From an uncultured Spirochaetales bacterium (GTDB taxonomy: Bacteria > Spirochaetota > Spirochaetia > Sphaerochaetales > Sphaerochaetaceae): a stretch of DNA of 64,000 nucleotides. This document shows, piece by piece, positions 51,180-60,324 of the stretch. The stretch spans positions 1 through 64,000 of the forward strand of contig CASDPA010000011.1 in assembly GCA_949282255.1 (NCBI GenBank). Direction: 5' to 3'. Made by a program: the position numbers and the translations under genes. Under the pieces are notes generated by a model. That model searched no databases. It saw nothing but the letters and a program-made list of their open reading frames with translations, and was not told the origin of the DNA. Numbering within the stretch: position 1 is the first letter of the stretch; each line of letters begins with the position of its first letter.

Positions 51180-52352
51180 ATGAAAAATAAAAAGACAGTT
51201 CTGATGCTTCTTTTGTTGATATTCCCGCTATACGGAATTCTGCCGATAGGCTTCGGATATCACATACTGGAAATACGTACCATCCCTGAATTCTCAAATG
51301 GAGTCTTTCCATCCTCACTCGTATACCAGTTCAATTTTCCAGTGCCGGATCTTATATCCGGCAGCAAGACAGAACTGGCATTCCGCTTGGACAACGGGCT
51401 GGAATACCGGACGCTCGAGCAGGATCCGGATACCGGAGAGCCCTATGGAAAGGATCCGGAGGGAAAAGGTGGTTTCCCCCGGGATTATACGGTTCAGTTC
51501 GATGAATTCAATCTGTTTCTCGCACAAGGTTTTGTCAATACGGCGTTTGCTGGCGAAGATCTTGTCACCTTGAGGCTTTCCCTTGATGGAAGATTCGAAA
51601 ACGCTTTTGAACGCTTCAGCTGGATGAGCAGTCCAGAAGAGACGGAAGGGACATTCTACATACGCCCGGGAGAAGAGCGTTTTCCATCATCCAGCTGGAT
51701 CGGCGCACCGGAACTGTCAGGAGACCGGTCAGCTTTTATGATTTCCTTATCTGCGGGATTCGAGCTAAACTTTCTTAGGGACAAAATCACAAGACGGGAT
51801 GGCTTAAAGCTTTCAATGCTTGCCCGTTACAGTCCAAAGGAATTGCAGCTGTTTGGAGTTTCTGCCGATTATTTTGCCATAAAAGGCTCATTGGAGGCAT
51901 CATACACGCTGTTATCAGTCAAACAGCAGGGAAAAAGAGACACCACATGGATATCCATGGTGTTAGACAACAGCACAAGCTATAGCTATATCAAGGGAAG
52001 CATGGTCCCCTACTTCATACAAGCCGGAGACATTTGGGAAATAAAGGGGCCAAATACAGAGCATGTAATTACGAACCGAAGCTCATTAACCCTCTACGGA
52101 CCACAGATAAACAGCTATGACTGCTATCCTTATATCATGGCGTTCTTTGATGTCGGATACAGCTTTGGCAAACTGCTGAACAGTGCAAAAGAAGAGATCC
52201 TTGAGGATCTTTACGCAGCAATCGGGATTAGGACGGAATTTGTGATATTCAACATTGCAAGCTTATATTATGAGATAGGATATGTCATTGCTCCTGTACT
52301 AAGCGAACAAAGAGGAATTCTACAGTCCTTTGGATTTTCATTGGGGATATGA
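51180..52352 (+). CDS. Predicted outer-membrane beta-barrel protein, paralogue of 49971
   Basis: 390 residues. Signal-like N-terminus MKNKKTVLMLLLLIFPLYG. Beta-rich, with aromatic strands and a C-terminal strand ILQSFGFSLGI. It shares the TLYGPQINSYDCYPY motif near residue 300 with its upstream neighbour. I chose ATG 51180, which has GGAG ten bases upstream; an ATG at 51165 directly abuts the previous stop. Function unknown; a porin or surface protein is plausible. Confidence 0.68.
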   Translation: MKNKKTVLMLLLLIFPLYGILPIGFGYHILEIRTIPEFSNGVFPSSLVYQFNFPVPDLISGSKTELAFRLDNGLEYRTLEQDPDTGEPYGKDPEGKGGFPRDYTVQFDEFNLFLAQGFVNTAFAGEDLVTLRLSLDGRFENAFERFSWMSSPEETEGTFYIRPGEERFPSSSWIGAPELSGDRSAFMISLSAGFELNFLRDKITRRDGLKLSMLARYSPKELQLFGVSADYFAIKGSLEASYTLLSVKQQGKRDTTWISMVLDNSTSYSYIKGSMVPYFIQAGDIWEIKGPNTEHVITNRSSLTLYGPQINSYDCYPYIMAFFDVGYSFGKLLNSAKEEILEDLYAAIGIRTEFVIFNIASLYYEIGYVIAPVLSEQRGILQSFGFSLGI

Positions 52353-52354
52353 GC

Positions 52355-53038
52355 ATGAAGAGATTATTGCTGGCCATTTTGATAATTTCAATCAATATTT
52401 CCAAACTTCTTGCTAATTCCTTTTATCTGCAAACGGAAATGCAATCCAGCTTGGATACAAATATATTTTCCTATCCATTGGTGCAGAACGCCAATGCCGG
52501 ATACCTGGAATACAGAAGCGAGCATCCGTTTTTCTATCGCATTGACCTTGGTTTCGGCATCAAATCGAATATGTTCTTCAGCAATGACAGAGTCGGACTT
52601 TCATTATCAGCAAGTGCAAGATTCCCGCTTTTTGCCAGAAGCTATGAACCGGTTACAGGAGAAAACAGCTGGAAAGAAGCAGCAGAAACAGGAAACTGGA
52701 GCTATAAAAAATATGATAGCCTGAGTGCTCAGCTGCCATTTTTGGCTTTTTCGGTAGGACCGGCTTTCCGATACATTGTCAACGACATCGTAGAATTGAA
52801 TCTTGCCATAAGGGTGGTAATAAATTCCTATGATCTTTTCAAAAGCTTTGAAATTGGTCTGCAAGCCGACGGAGCGATTAATCTGATTTTCGAAGAAAAC
52901 TACTATTTCACAACCGGCCTCTGCTATGATGCACACCTGATGAAATTCATAAGCAGCATATCGGAAAAATATGAGGAAAACTATTTTTCATTATCTGTAT
53001 ACCCATATATCGGTTTCGGTATAAAATTAGGAAAGTGA
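52355..53038 (+). CDS. Predicted secreted beta-barrel protein
   Basis: 227 residues. Signal peptide MKRLLLAILIISINISKLLA. The mature part has alternating strands (YRIDLGFGIKSNMFFSNDRVGLSLSAS-type repeats) and ends YPYIGFGIKLGK. It resembles an outer-membrane barrel of eight to ten strands; no family recognised. GGGGAT lies six bases before ATG 52355; an ATG at 52349 overlaps the preceding stop. The stop is coupled to the next gene as TGATG. Confidence 0.65.
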   Translation: MKRLLLAILIISINISKLLANSFYLQTEMQSSLDTNIFSYPLVQNANAGYLEYRSEHPFFYRIDLGFGIKSNMFFSNDRVGLSLSASARFPLFARSYEPVTGENSWKEAAETGNWSYKKYDSLSAQLPFLAFSVGPAFRYIVNDIVELNLAIRVVINSYDLFKSFEIGLQADGAINLIFEENYYFTTGLCYDAHLMKFISSISEKYEENYFSLSVYPYIGFGIKLGK

Positions 53039-53676
53039 TGAATAAGGCAAAAAAGAGAATACTCTGCATACTGGTTTTTCTGATTATTACTGCAAATGCC
53101 TACTCTGCCTATGAGGTATGGTATGGCGGAGCCTTTGTTGGGAATAGGAATTTTCTTTCATCTGACAGCCAGCAATATTATAAGCCGATGCTTGAGAACA
53201 TAGGAGCAACCGGAGAGATGAAGCACGTGAGAAGAATCGGGCTCAATCTTGAGATGGTGGTTTTCCCTTCTCCCAACCTCCGTATAGGACCATATATTGC
53301 TGCAGAATTCCTGTTTCCTGTCGGATATTCTGCAACCAGCGGCGATGGTGGTTATCTATCAAGGAATTTCGACAGAAGAAGCACTCTGAAATTAGGCCTA
53401 TCCTATTACAAGATATTCACGAGATTCGGTTTTTTTACAGATATTGGAATGAATCTTTCCATAAACAGGATTGCCACAACCAACGAAAAAAACCATAAGG
53501 GACCGGTTGAATATATTACTTTCGGGGAATATGGATACTTTGCGGATGCAGGGATACTTGCAAAGACAGATAATTCATATTTCAAACTCGGATGTACGTT
53601 TGCGCAAGAGCTGAACTACAGCACATTCGTTTTCGACATAGCACTTTTTGCGACCTTCGGATTCATCATAGATTGA
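53038..53676 (+). CDS. Predicted secreted beta-barrel protein
   Basis: 212 residues. Signal peptide MNKAKKRILCILVFLIITANAYS. The rest is beta-rich (LNLEMVVFPSPNLRIGPYIAAEF, LKLGLSYYKIFTRFGFFTDIGMNLS) and ends in FDIALFATFGFIID. It resembles the neighbouring barrel proteins in design. The start shares one base with the upstream stop (TGATG), with AGGAAAG before it. Function unknown. Confidence 0.65.
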   Translation: MNKAKKRILCILVFLIITANAYSAYEVWYGGAFVGNRNFLSSDSQQYYKPMLENIGATGEMKHVRRIGLNLEMVVFPSPNLRIGPYIAAEFLFPVGYSATSGDGGYLSRNFDRRSTLKLGLSYYKIFTRFGFFTDIGMNLSINRIATTNEKNHKGPVEYITFGEYGYFADAGILAKTDNSYFKLGCTFAQELNYSTFVFDIALFATFGFIID

Positions 53677-53714
53677 ACCGGAGGCTTATGTTCTCATTTG
53701 AGGAGAAAAAAGTA

Positions 53715-54383
53715 ATGTACACAATTTTGCAGTTGTTCGACATGAACCATACGGCAGCATATGAATATCTGGCGCAGTTCCAATATCCCTACCAGGCATT
53801 GGCAGGAATCAAGGATGCAATTACCGCAATTGCAAATAATCTCAAGCTTGATGATTATTTTGTTTATGATGACGATATCTGGATTCATAAGACAGCAAAG
53901 GTTGCAGAATCTGCATCAATTTCAGGGCCTTGCATAATCGGCGAAAATTCATTAATCCGGCATTGTGCATTCATAAGAGGAAATGCACTGATTGGCAGAG
54001 AATGCATCATCGGCAATTCGTGCGAATTGAAAAATGTGATCCTTTTCGATAATGTACAGGTGCCCCATTTCAACTATGTTGGAGACAGCATACTCGGCTT
54101 CATGGCACATATGGGAGCTGGCAGCATAACATCCAATGTGAAAGCAGATAAGAAAACCGTATGCATAAGAGATGAAAATGGAGTCATCTCTGATACCGGG
54201 CTTTTAAAGGTGGGAGCCTTCATTGGAGACAGGGCGGAAATTGGTTGCAACAGCGTTCTCAATCCTGGTACGGTAATAGGACGTGACAGTACTGTATATC
54301 CCCTTTCTTCTGTAAGAGGAACGGTCAAGGAAAATCATATCTACAAAGATAAGGACCACATCGTACCCAAAAAGACTCTATAA
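53715..54383 (+). CDS. Left-handed beta-helix transferase, GlmU C-terminal-like
   Basis: 222 residues. Residues 55-200 form hexapeptide repeats of the left-handed beta-helix type (IHKTAKVAESASISGPCIIGENSLI, FIRGNALIGRECIIGNSCELKNVI, and GAFIGDRAEIGCNSVLNPGTVIG). FDNVQVPHFNYVGDSILG and HMGAGSITSNVK are the signature of GlmU-type acetyltransferase domains. It has no nucleotidyltransferase domain, so it may act on a sugar 1-phosphate acceptor or another nucleotide sugar. I chose ATG 53715 (AGGAG nine bases upstream, matching the family start); ATG 53688 has GGAGG only three bases away. It is placed 38 bp after the barrel genes and probably cotranscribed. Confidence 0.8.
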   Translation: MYTILQLFDMNHTAAYEYLAQFQYPYQALAGIKDAITAIANNLKLDDYFVYDDDIWIHKTAKVAESASISGPCIIGENSLIRHCAFIRGNALIGRECIIGNSCELKNVILFDNVQVPHFNYVGDSILGFMAHMGAGSITSNVKADKKTVCIRDENGVISDTGLLKVGAFIGDRAEIGCNSVLNPGTVIGRDSTVYPLSSVRGTVKENHIYKDKDHIVPKKTL

Positions 54384-54458
54384 AAGAAAAAAGCAAGGCT
54401 AGATACCAATTGCATCTGAAACTGATATCCGTTTTAAAATAAGTTAAATTTTATAATC

Positions 54459-54474
54459 CGATTTCAGAATAAAA
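54459..54474 (+). promoter_or_regulatory. Possible rhamnose-regulator site before rhaM
   Basis: CGATTTCAGAATAAAA. Twelve of 16 positions agree with the element at 55850-55865 between the AraC gene and rhaB. The surrounding gap (54384-54572) is very AT-rich and shows no clear promoter. Confidence 0.3.
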
Positions 54475-54572
54475 TATTATATAGTATATATAACATTTTC
54501 AAAAATGAATTTATCCATGCTTGAAGTAAAAAGCTGAAAACATTATCTTCTACCTAACAAAAGGAGAAAAAA

Positions 54573-54890
54573 ATGGAAAAACGGCAAGCCTTCAAAATGT
54601 ATCTGAAAAAAGGAAATGAAAAGGAATACGAATATAGGCACGCCAATATATGGCCTGAGGTGAAAAAACTTTTGGAAGAAAGCGGTGTCTATGATTACTC
54701 GATATATCTGGATAAGGAAACCTGTACACTTTTTGCATTTCAAAAGAACATGAAAGATGGGGGCTCCCAGGATCTAGGTTCAGAGGATATCATAAAAAGA
54801 TGGTGGGCTTACATGGCAGATATAATGGAAACCAATCCTGATGGCTCACCTGTCTCAATCCCACTTGATGAAGTGTTTCATATGGATTGA
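54573..54890 (+). CDS. rhaM: L-rhamnose mutarotase
   Basis: 105 residues, the usual size of RhaM. It interconverts the alpha and beta anomers of L-rhamnose so that the isomerase is supplied. Typical segments are MYLKKGNEKEYEYRHANIWPEV with the catalytic-site His, the strand YSIYLDKETCTLFAF, and IIKRWWAYMADIM. AAGGAG lies upstream of the ATG. The stop overlaps the convergent AraC-family gene by 13 bp. The rest of the rhamnose genes follow on the other side of that regulator. Confidence 0.92.
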   Translation: MEKRQAFKMYLKKGNEKEYEYRHANIWPEVKKLLEESGVYDYSIYLDKETCTLFAFQKNMKDGGSQDLGSEDIIKRWWAYMADIMETNPDGSPVSIPLDEVFHMD

Positions 54891-55834
54891 ACAGCTTTTT
54901 TGTATTCCCCGGGGCTGACATGAAAATAAGAGTGGAAAGTCCTGGTGAAATGCTCTTGGGAAAAATAACCTACATCAAAAGCTATTTCCTTGCAGGATTT
55001 TTTGCCCTGGAGCAATAATTTAGCCGCTTCCTCCATACGGAATTTTCTCACTATGTCAGAATAGTTTTCTCCAAGCTTCTGTTTTATCAGCCGTGAAGCA
55101 TACTGCTCTGTAAATCCGAAATGATCTGCAAGAGCAGCAAGATCGGCTTTTTTATAATTTCGACTGATATGTTCAAGCAGACGATATGCCTTTGACTCTT
55201 CCCCGTCCCGCTTTTGCATGCGGATAACCGATGCCGAACGGCTGATGGTGATTAAAAGCTCTTCTAATAAAAGCTCTTCCATTTTCAAAGAACAGGAATC
55301 AGGATTCTCCTGTTCATCAAACATCCTGATGAGGTATCTGGGAAGCAGACATTCAAAATCACTCGCATACAAAAACTTCATATCCATATAGGAAGAAAGT
55401 GAAAGATCATTGCAAGATCTCAAAAATGCCGCATTATCAATGAGCAGATCCAATACGACGGCAGCCCTGTCAAACACACCTATCTTATGATAAAAGCCAG
55501 GATTCAAAATCAGAAGATCACCCTCTTTCATGACAAGCTTTTCCCCTTCTACGCTCTGAGAGACATCTTTTCCTCGAAGTACATAAACCATTTCCACAAA
55601 TTCATGGGAATGCAGATACTCAGGCATGAAACATGGATGCTTCAAAACCTTTACAGGGACTCCGGGCTCCTCCAGATAATACTTTGAGGGCAATGTCACT
55701 TTCAGCTCTGCCATAACCTTCCTCCCCAGCTGTCCGGGAAGCTCAGGCAAGCTCATATCCTTTCTTGAATACGCCTGCTCATATTTCAATTCTTCGAGAG
55801 ATAAAGTATAAAATTCTTCAAATTTTCGGCTCAT
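54878..55834 (-). CDS. AraC-family regulator, RhaS/RhaR-like
   Basis: 318 residues. An N-terminal cupin-like sensor (HSHEFVEMVYVLRGK-type residues at about 90-150: YLHSHEFVEMVYVLRG, GDLLILNPGFYHKI) is followed by a C-terminal double helix-turn-helix (ALADHFGFTEQYASRLIKQKLG and CKEIAFDVGYFSQEHFTRTFHSYF). It lies divergent from rhaB and convergent to rhaM, so it is the obvious activator of rhamnose catabolism. The start is uncertain: ATG 55834 is taken, but ATG 55873 and 55756 are in frame and none has a good ribosome site. TTGACA at about 55893 on the minus strand could be its -35. Confidence 0.85.
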   Translation of the reverse strand: MSRKFEEFYTLSLEELKYEQAYSRKDMSLPELPGQLGRKVMAELKVTLPSKYYLEEPGVPVKVLKHPCFMPEYLHSHEFVEMVYVLRGKDVSQSVEGEKLVMKEGDLLILNPGFYHKIGVFDRAAVVLDLLIDNAAFLRSCNDLSLSSYMDMKFLYASDFECLLPRYLIRMFDEQENPDSCSLKMEELLLEELLITISRSASVIRMQKRDGEESKAYRLLEHISRNYKKADLAALADHFGFTEQYASRLIKQKLGENYSDIVRKFRMEEAAKLLLQGKKSCKEIAFDVGYFSQEHFTRTFHSYFHVSPGEYKKAVQSI

Positions 55835-55849
55835 AAATATAATTTTATT

Positions 55850-55865
55850 CGACTTTAGGTTAAAA
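55850..55865 (+). promoter_or_regulatory. Possible rhamnose-regulator site in the rhaB/AraC gap
   Basis: CGACTTTAGGTTAAAA, similar to 54459-54474 (12 of 16). Consensus of the two: CGAYTTYAGRWTAAAA. It sits in the 94-bp divergent gap. Confidence 0.3.
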
Positions 55866-55928
55866 AACATCAAATAAAATATAAAACTGTCAATTGCAAA
55901 GCCTCATATTCCGGGACAAGATTTAATC

Positions 55929-57296
55929 ATGAAGTATTCTGCTGTGGACATAGGTGCCTCAAGCGGCAAAATCATTGAAGGTCATCTTATAGGCAAACGG
56001 ATTGAGACAAAAGTCGTATACAGGTTTGAAAACAAACTCGAAAAACGGAACGGGCATTTGTGCTGGAATCTTGAAAAGCTTTTTTCCTCCATTTTAGAAG
56101 GTTTAAAAAGAGTCAGGGATTCATCATACATATCAATTGACACCTGGGGTGTAGATTTTGTCCTTCTGGATAAAGATGGAAAATTGGTTTCAGACAGCAT
56201 CAGCTACAGGGATGCCAGAACAAAGACCATAGAATGCCCTGTAAGCCATGAAGAACTGTATGAGGTGACAGGAATACAGAAACAGGAATTCAACACACTC
56301 TATCAACTGCTGGCATTGAAAAAGGAAGATCCAGAAGCCCTTGAGAAAGCTGAACACCTTTTATTCATTCCGGACTATTTCAATTATTTACTGACGGGAA
56401 AGATGCGTCAGGAGTATACTTTTGCATCAACATCCAATCTGCTTGATGCACAAAAAAAAGAATGGTCGATGGATATAATAAGAAAGCTTGGCCTCAAGGA
56501 AAATCTTTTTAAGAAAATATCCATGCCGGGAGAAAATCTGGGGCCGCTCAAGGAGGACATAAAAAAACAAACCGGCTGTAACGCATCCGTACTTCTTGCT
56601 CCAGGGCATGATACATCATGTGCGGTAATCGGCACACCGCTTTATCCGTCAAGCCTCTTTTTATCATCAGGAACATGGTCTCTTTTCGGGGCTGTGAAAG
56701 AAAAACCCGTAATTAACAGCAAGACAATTTCAGAAAACCTTACGAACGAAGGTGGAGCATTCGGAGATATAAGGCTTTTGAAGAACATAATGGGGACCTG
56801 GATGATTCAATGCCTAAAAAAAGAATGTGGAAAGGGCTTTGATGAAATCGAAAAAGCGGCAAGAGAAACAGCGGCTAAAGGATTCATCGATCCGGGAGAT
56901 GGACGTTTTCTGGCTCCAGAGAGCATGATAAAAGAAATTGATGCTGCGCTGGAGCAAGCAGGCAATGAGGCCTGCAAAAGCTGGCAGGAAACAGCATCCG
57001 TGATCTACCATTCTCTGGCAAAAGCTTATGCGAGAGCCGCAAACGCCATACAAGAAGCATCGGGAAGGGCCTTTGATCATATTGCAATCGTGGGAGGTGG
57101 ATCGAAAGACGGATTTCTAAACATGCTAACAGCATTTTATACAAGGAAAAAAGTATCGGCAGGTCCGAGTGAGGGAACTGCTTTAGGGAACCTGCTCTTT
57201 TCGATGATGGCGACAGGAGAATTGAAAAAGGAAGACAAAAACGAGGTGCTTAAGAACTCGGTGGAAATGACATACATAAGGAGGATGGACATATGA
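55929..57296 (+). CDS. rhaB: Rhamnulokinase
   Basis: 455 residues, FGGY kinase. It phosphorylates L-rhamnulose at C1 with ATP. The N-terminal VDIGASSGK and the catalytic Asp228 in [10 protein letters not shown] are present, as are the phosphate loop [11 protein letters not shown] and the C-terminal adenosine motif AIVGGGSKD. The stop overlaps the rhaA start as ATGA. A paralogue with a changed active site lies at 28781-30160. Confidence 0.95.
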   Translation: MKYSAVDIGASSGKIIEGHLIGKRIETKVVYRFENKLEKRNGHLCWNLEKLFSSILEGLKRVRDSSYISIDTWGVDFVLLDKDGKLVSDSISYRDARTKTIECPVSHEELYEVTGIQKQEFNTLYQLLALKKEDPEALEKAEHLLFIPDYFNYLLTGKMRQEYTFASTSNLLDAQKKEWSMDIIRKLGLKENLFKKISMPGENLGPLKEDIKKQTGCNASVLLAPGHDTSCAVIGTPLYPSSLFLSSGTWSLFGAVKEKPVINSKTISENLTNEGGAFGDIRLLKNIMGTWMIQCLKKECGKGFDEIEKAARETAAKGFIDPGDGRFLAPESMIKEIDAALEQAGNEACKSWQETASVIYHSLAKAYARAANAIQEASGRAFDHIAIVGGGSKDGFLNMLTAFYTRKKVSAGPSEGTALGNLLFSMMATGELKKEDKNEVLKNSVEMTYIRRMDI

Positions 57297-58534
57297 ATTA
57301 CAAGGAAGCAAGAGAAGAATATAAAGCAATCGGCATTGATACGGAAAAAGCAATTTCGACATTGGAAAAACTACCGATAAGTATCCATTGCTGGCAAGCA
57401 GATGATGTTACGGGATTCGAAAAAGGTGCCGGAAAGCTTACAGGAGGCATACAAGCCACAGGAAACTATCCAGGCAAGGCCAGGAATGCAGAAGAGCTTA
57501 TGACAGATTTTAAAAAAGCCTGCTCTTTGATCCCTGGTAAAAAAAGACTCAACCTTCATGCAAGTTATCTTATCACAGACAGGAAATGCGACAGGGATAC
57601 GATAGAGGAAAAAGATTTTGACGCATGGGTAAGCTATGCAAAAGAAAACGGTTTGGGGCTTGATTTCAATCCAACCTTTTTTTCCCATCCTATGGTGAAA
57701 GACAACCTTACGCTGTCATCTCCGGATGATGCTGTACGTTCGTTTTGGATTGCACATGCAAAGGCAAGCAGAAGGATCAGCGCTCATTTTGCAAAAGAGC
57801 TTGATACCTATTCGGTATGCAATCTCTGGATTCCAGACGGCTATAAGGACACTCCGGCAGACAGGCTTTCTCCTAGGCTGAGACTCAAGGACAGCTTGGA
57901 CAAGATATACGATAAAAAGCTCGATGGTGTCATCGACTGTCTGGAAAGCAAGGTTTTTGGCATAGGATTGGAATCTTTTACCGTCGGAAGCAGCGAGTTC
58001 TATATGGGGTATGCAGCCAGCCACAAGGATGTTTATCTATTGCTTGATGCCGGACATTATCATCCTATGGAATACATATCCGACAAGATATCAGCACTGC
58101 TTTGTACCTTTGACAAAATACCTCTTCATGTGACACGCCCTGTCAGATGGGACAGTGACCATATTGTGCGTCTTGATGATGAAATAAAAGAAATCGCAAA
58201 AGAAATAGTTAGAAACAACGCAACAGAGAAGGTTCTGATCGGACTTGATTATTTTGATGCTTCCATCAATAGGATAGCCGCATGGGTGGTCGGCACACGG
58301 AACATGCAGAAAGCTCTTCTTATCGCACTTTTGGAACCCTCAGAGAAAATGAAGAAACTGCAGGATGAAAGTGATTTCACCGCGCTGCTCACACTTTCTG
58401 AAGGCATCAAAGAGCTGCCCTGGCAAGCTGTATGGAATGAATTTCTTACACGCCAAGGCCTCGATACAGGCCTAGGGTGGTATGATGAGATAATGGCTTA
58501 TGAAAAGAATATACTTTCAAAGAGGAATGGCTGA
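57293..58534 (+). CDS. rhaA: L-rhamnose isomerase
   Basis: 413 residues, a metal-dependent TIM barrel that converts L-rhamnose to L-rhamnulose. [24 protein letters not shown] is the N-terminal hallmark (residue 43 on). Metal ligands lie in [15 protein letters not shown] (Glu) and [22 protein letters not shown] (Asp and His). Translationally coupled to rhaB. Confidence 0.96.
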   Translation: MNYKEAREEYKAIGIDTEKAISTLEKLPISIHCWQADDVTGFEKGAGKLTGGIQATGNYPGKARNAEELMTDFKKACSLIPGKKRLNLHASYLITDRKCDRDTIEEKDFDAWVSYAKENGLGLDFNPTFFSHPMVKDNLTLSSPDDAVRSFWIAHAKASRRISAHFAKELDTYSVCNLWIPDGYKDTPADRLSPRLRLKDSLDKIYDKKLDGVIDCLESKVFGIGLESFTVGSSEFYMGYAASHKDVYLLLDAGHYHPMEYISDKISALLCTFDKIPLHVTRPVRWDSDHIVRLDDEIKEIAKEIVRNNATEKVLIGLDYFDASINRIAAWVVGTRNMQKALLIALLEPSEKMKKLQDESDFTALLTLSEGIKELPWQAVWNEFLTRQGLDTGLGWYDEIMAYEKNILSKRNG

Positions 58535-58535
58535 C

Positions 58536-59345
58536 ATGAAAGAAACTGTAATCGACAAATTTGTAAGGATGTGCTACGACGGCTTTTTGCAGGGATGGCA
58601 TGAAAGAAACGGTGGCAATCTAAGCTACAGGCTTGATGAAGAAGATATAAAAGAGGTCGAGAAACTTTTTGTAAAAGAAGCAAGACACATTGAGATGCCT
58701 ATGGCATTTGAGGACCTCAAAGGAAAGTATTTCCTTGTAACCGGTTCTGGCAAGTATATGCGTAACGTGCCTCTTGCGCCTGAGAAAAACATCGGGATCA
58801 TAAGAATAGATGACACCGGAAATGGTTATGACATACTTTGGGGACTTGAGGATGGAGCCAAACCGACAAGCGAGCTGCCGACACATCTGCTGAATCACCA
58901 AGTAAGATATAAAGCCACTTGTGGGAACTGCAAAGTGGTATATCATGCACATCCGGCAAACATAACAGCTTTGTCCTATACAATAGAAGCAGACTCAAAA
59001 ATTCTTTCGCGTATCCTTTGGCAAAGCGAGACCGAATGTGCTGTAGTATTCCCCGAGGGAGTTGGAATAGTCGACTGGATGGTCCCAGGACAGGTAGGGA
59101 TCGCAAGAGCTACTGCAAAGCTGATCGAAAAATACAGTGCAGTGGTATGGGCTTTTCACGGCATATTCGGAACAGGATTTGATTTTGACGAGGCTTTCGG
59201 ACTTGTTCATACTATCGAAAAGGCTTCAGAAATCTATCTTAAGGCAAAATCGGCAGGGATAGTCAGGACGATTACCGACAGCCAGCTTCTTGAGCTTGCT
59301 GAAGCATTCAACGTCAAGCTAAATCCTGAATTTCTTGAGGTCTAG
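58536..59345 (+). CDS. rhaD: Rhamnulose-1-phosphate aldolase
   Basis: 269 residues, class II zinc aldolase. It splits rhamnulose 1-phosphate into dihydroxyacetone phosphate and L-lactaldehyde, which the cell may reduce to propanediol. GGNLSYRL binds phosphate, YHAHPANITALS holds zinc histidines, and FPEGVGIVDWMVPG follows. I chose ATG 58536, one base after the rhaA stop (TGAcATG), with AGAGGA upstream. No rhamnose transporter gene is visible in the cluster. Confidence 0.94.
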   Translation: MKETVIDKFVRMCYDGFLQGWHERNGGNLSYRLDEEDIKEVEKLFVKEARHIEMPMAFEDLKGKYFLVTGSGKYMRNVPLAPEKNIGIIRIDDTGNGYDILWGLEDGAKPTSELPTHLLNHQVRYKATCGNCKVVYHAHPANITALSYTIEADSKILSRILWQSETECAVVFPEGVGIVDWMVPGQVGIARATAKLIEKYSAVVWAFHGIFGTGFDFDEAFGLVHTIEKASEIYLKAKSAGIVRTITDSQLLELAEAFNVKLNPEFLEV

Positions 59346-59357
59346 GAAACTATTTAT

Positions 59358-59386
59358 TTGACGGGAAAAGTCTTTTTTGGCATATT
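59358..59386 (+). promoter_or_regulatory. Predicted promoter, leaderless start for the NYN gene
   Basis: TTGACG (59358-59363), 17 bp, CATATT (59381-59386). Seven bases separate it from the ATG at 59394, which lacks a usable Shine-Dalgarno. Confidence 0.5.
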
Positions 59387-59393
59387 CTAGGAT

Positions 59394-60191
59394 ATGAATG
59401 ATTATTTTCAGAAGATGGTCGTGCTGATCGATGCAGACAATACCCAGCTTTCAAAGCTTGAAGAGGTGTTGCACGAGGTATCGACATATGGACGGATCAT
59501 CGTAAAGAAAGCCTATGGAAACTGGAAAAAGGCCACCCTGTCAAAATGGGAGGATCAGATAAAGCGCCTAGCCATCAAAGCTGAGCAGCAGTTCGACTAT
59601 GTGGCAGGGAAAAACACAACCGATATCGCCATGGTTATCGACGCGATGGACCTGCTGAACACAGGAATGTACGATGCGGTTGTGCTTGTTTCAAGCGACA
59701 GCGATTTCACTCCGCTTGCCGTCAGACTTAAGGAATCCGGGATATATGTGATTGGTGTTGGTGAGAAGAAAACCCCGGAAGCATTCTGCAATGCCTGCGA
59801 CGACTTTATATATCTTGAATATCTGACCTCATCGAACAAGAGCGGAAAGAAGAACCAGGAAAAGCAGAAGGTACAGAACGCTCCTCAGAAAAAGACAATG
59901 TCCGAAGAGGAAATCGATGAAAGGGAGATGGAAAAGCTGCCTGACATCTATGAGATACACAGCCTTCTCCGAATCGCCTATGAAAAATACCAGGAAGATG
60001 ACGATGATTTTGTGAATGTCAGTGCAGCCGGGGCTTATATCAAGCGTGTTAGACCGGAATTCAATCCCTACGTATACGGCTACTCAAAATTGTCTGAAAT
60101 AATCCGAAGCTTCCCAGAGCTGTATGAAATACGTAAGACCGGCGGGAACGGAAGATCAAGCGTGCTCAGTTACAGATGCAAGGACAGATGA
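59394..60191 (+). CDS. NYN domain protein with C-terminal OST-HTH/LOTUS domain
   Basis: 265 residues. The N-terminal NYN (PIN-like) nuclease domain has the acidic site residues in VVLIDADNTQ (D14, D16), NTTDIAMVIDAMDLL and VLVSSDSDFTPLAVRLKESG. A charged linker (150-185) follows, then an OST-HTH/LOTUS RNA-binding domain (195-263: IHSLLRIAYEKYQEDDDDFVNV, YSKLSEIIRSFPELYEIR). This NYN-LOTUS arrangement is known in bacteria, where the target RNA is usually unknown. It forms its own unit with a strong terminator. Confidence 0.88.
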   Translation: MNDYFQKMVVLIDADNTQLSKLEEVLHEVSTYGRIIVKKAYGNWKKATLSKWEDQIKRLAIKAEQQFDYVAGKNTTDIAMVIDAMDLLNTGMYDAVVLVSSDSDFTPLAVRLKESGIYVIGVGEKKTPEAFCNACDDFIYLEYLTSSNKSGKKNQEKQKVQNAPQKKTMSEEEIDEREMEKLPDIYEIHSLLRIAYEKYQEDDDDFVNVSAAGAYIKRVRPEFNPYVYGYSKLSEIIRSFPELYEIRKTGGNGRSSVLSYRCKDR

Positions 60192-60197
60192 AATCAT

Positions 60198-60224
60198 AAA
60201 AGCGGCATAGGCCGCTTTTCCCTT
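60198..60224 (+). terminator. Intrinsic terminator of the NYN gene
   Basis: AAAAGCGGC and GCCGCTTTT pair around a 4-base loop, followed by a pyrimidine-rich stretch CCCTTTTCTT. A second small dyad AAAAGGA-TC-TCCTTTT follows at 60255-60270. Confidence 0.7.
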
Positions 60225-60324
60225 TTCTTATATATAGTTTTTATGAATTTTGTTAAAAGGATCTCCTTTTTTCCATACCTGATATTATCTTTTTACCACA
60301 GGGACCGAACCCTATGGAGAAAAA

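Noticed and set aside
60255-60270. AAAAGGA-TC-TCCTTTT dyad before blc
   Set aside because: Could be a second weak terminator or a site; the loop is too small and no promoter is clearly tied to it.
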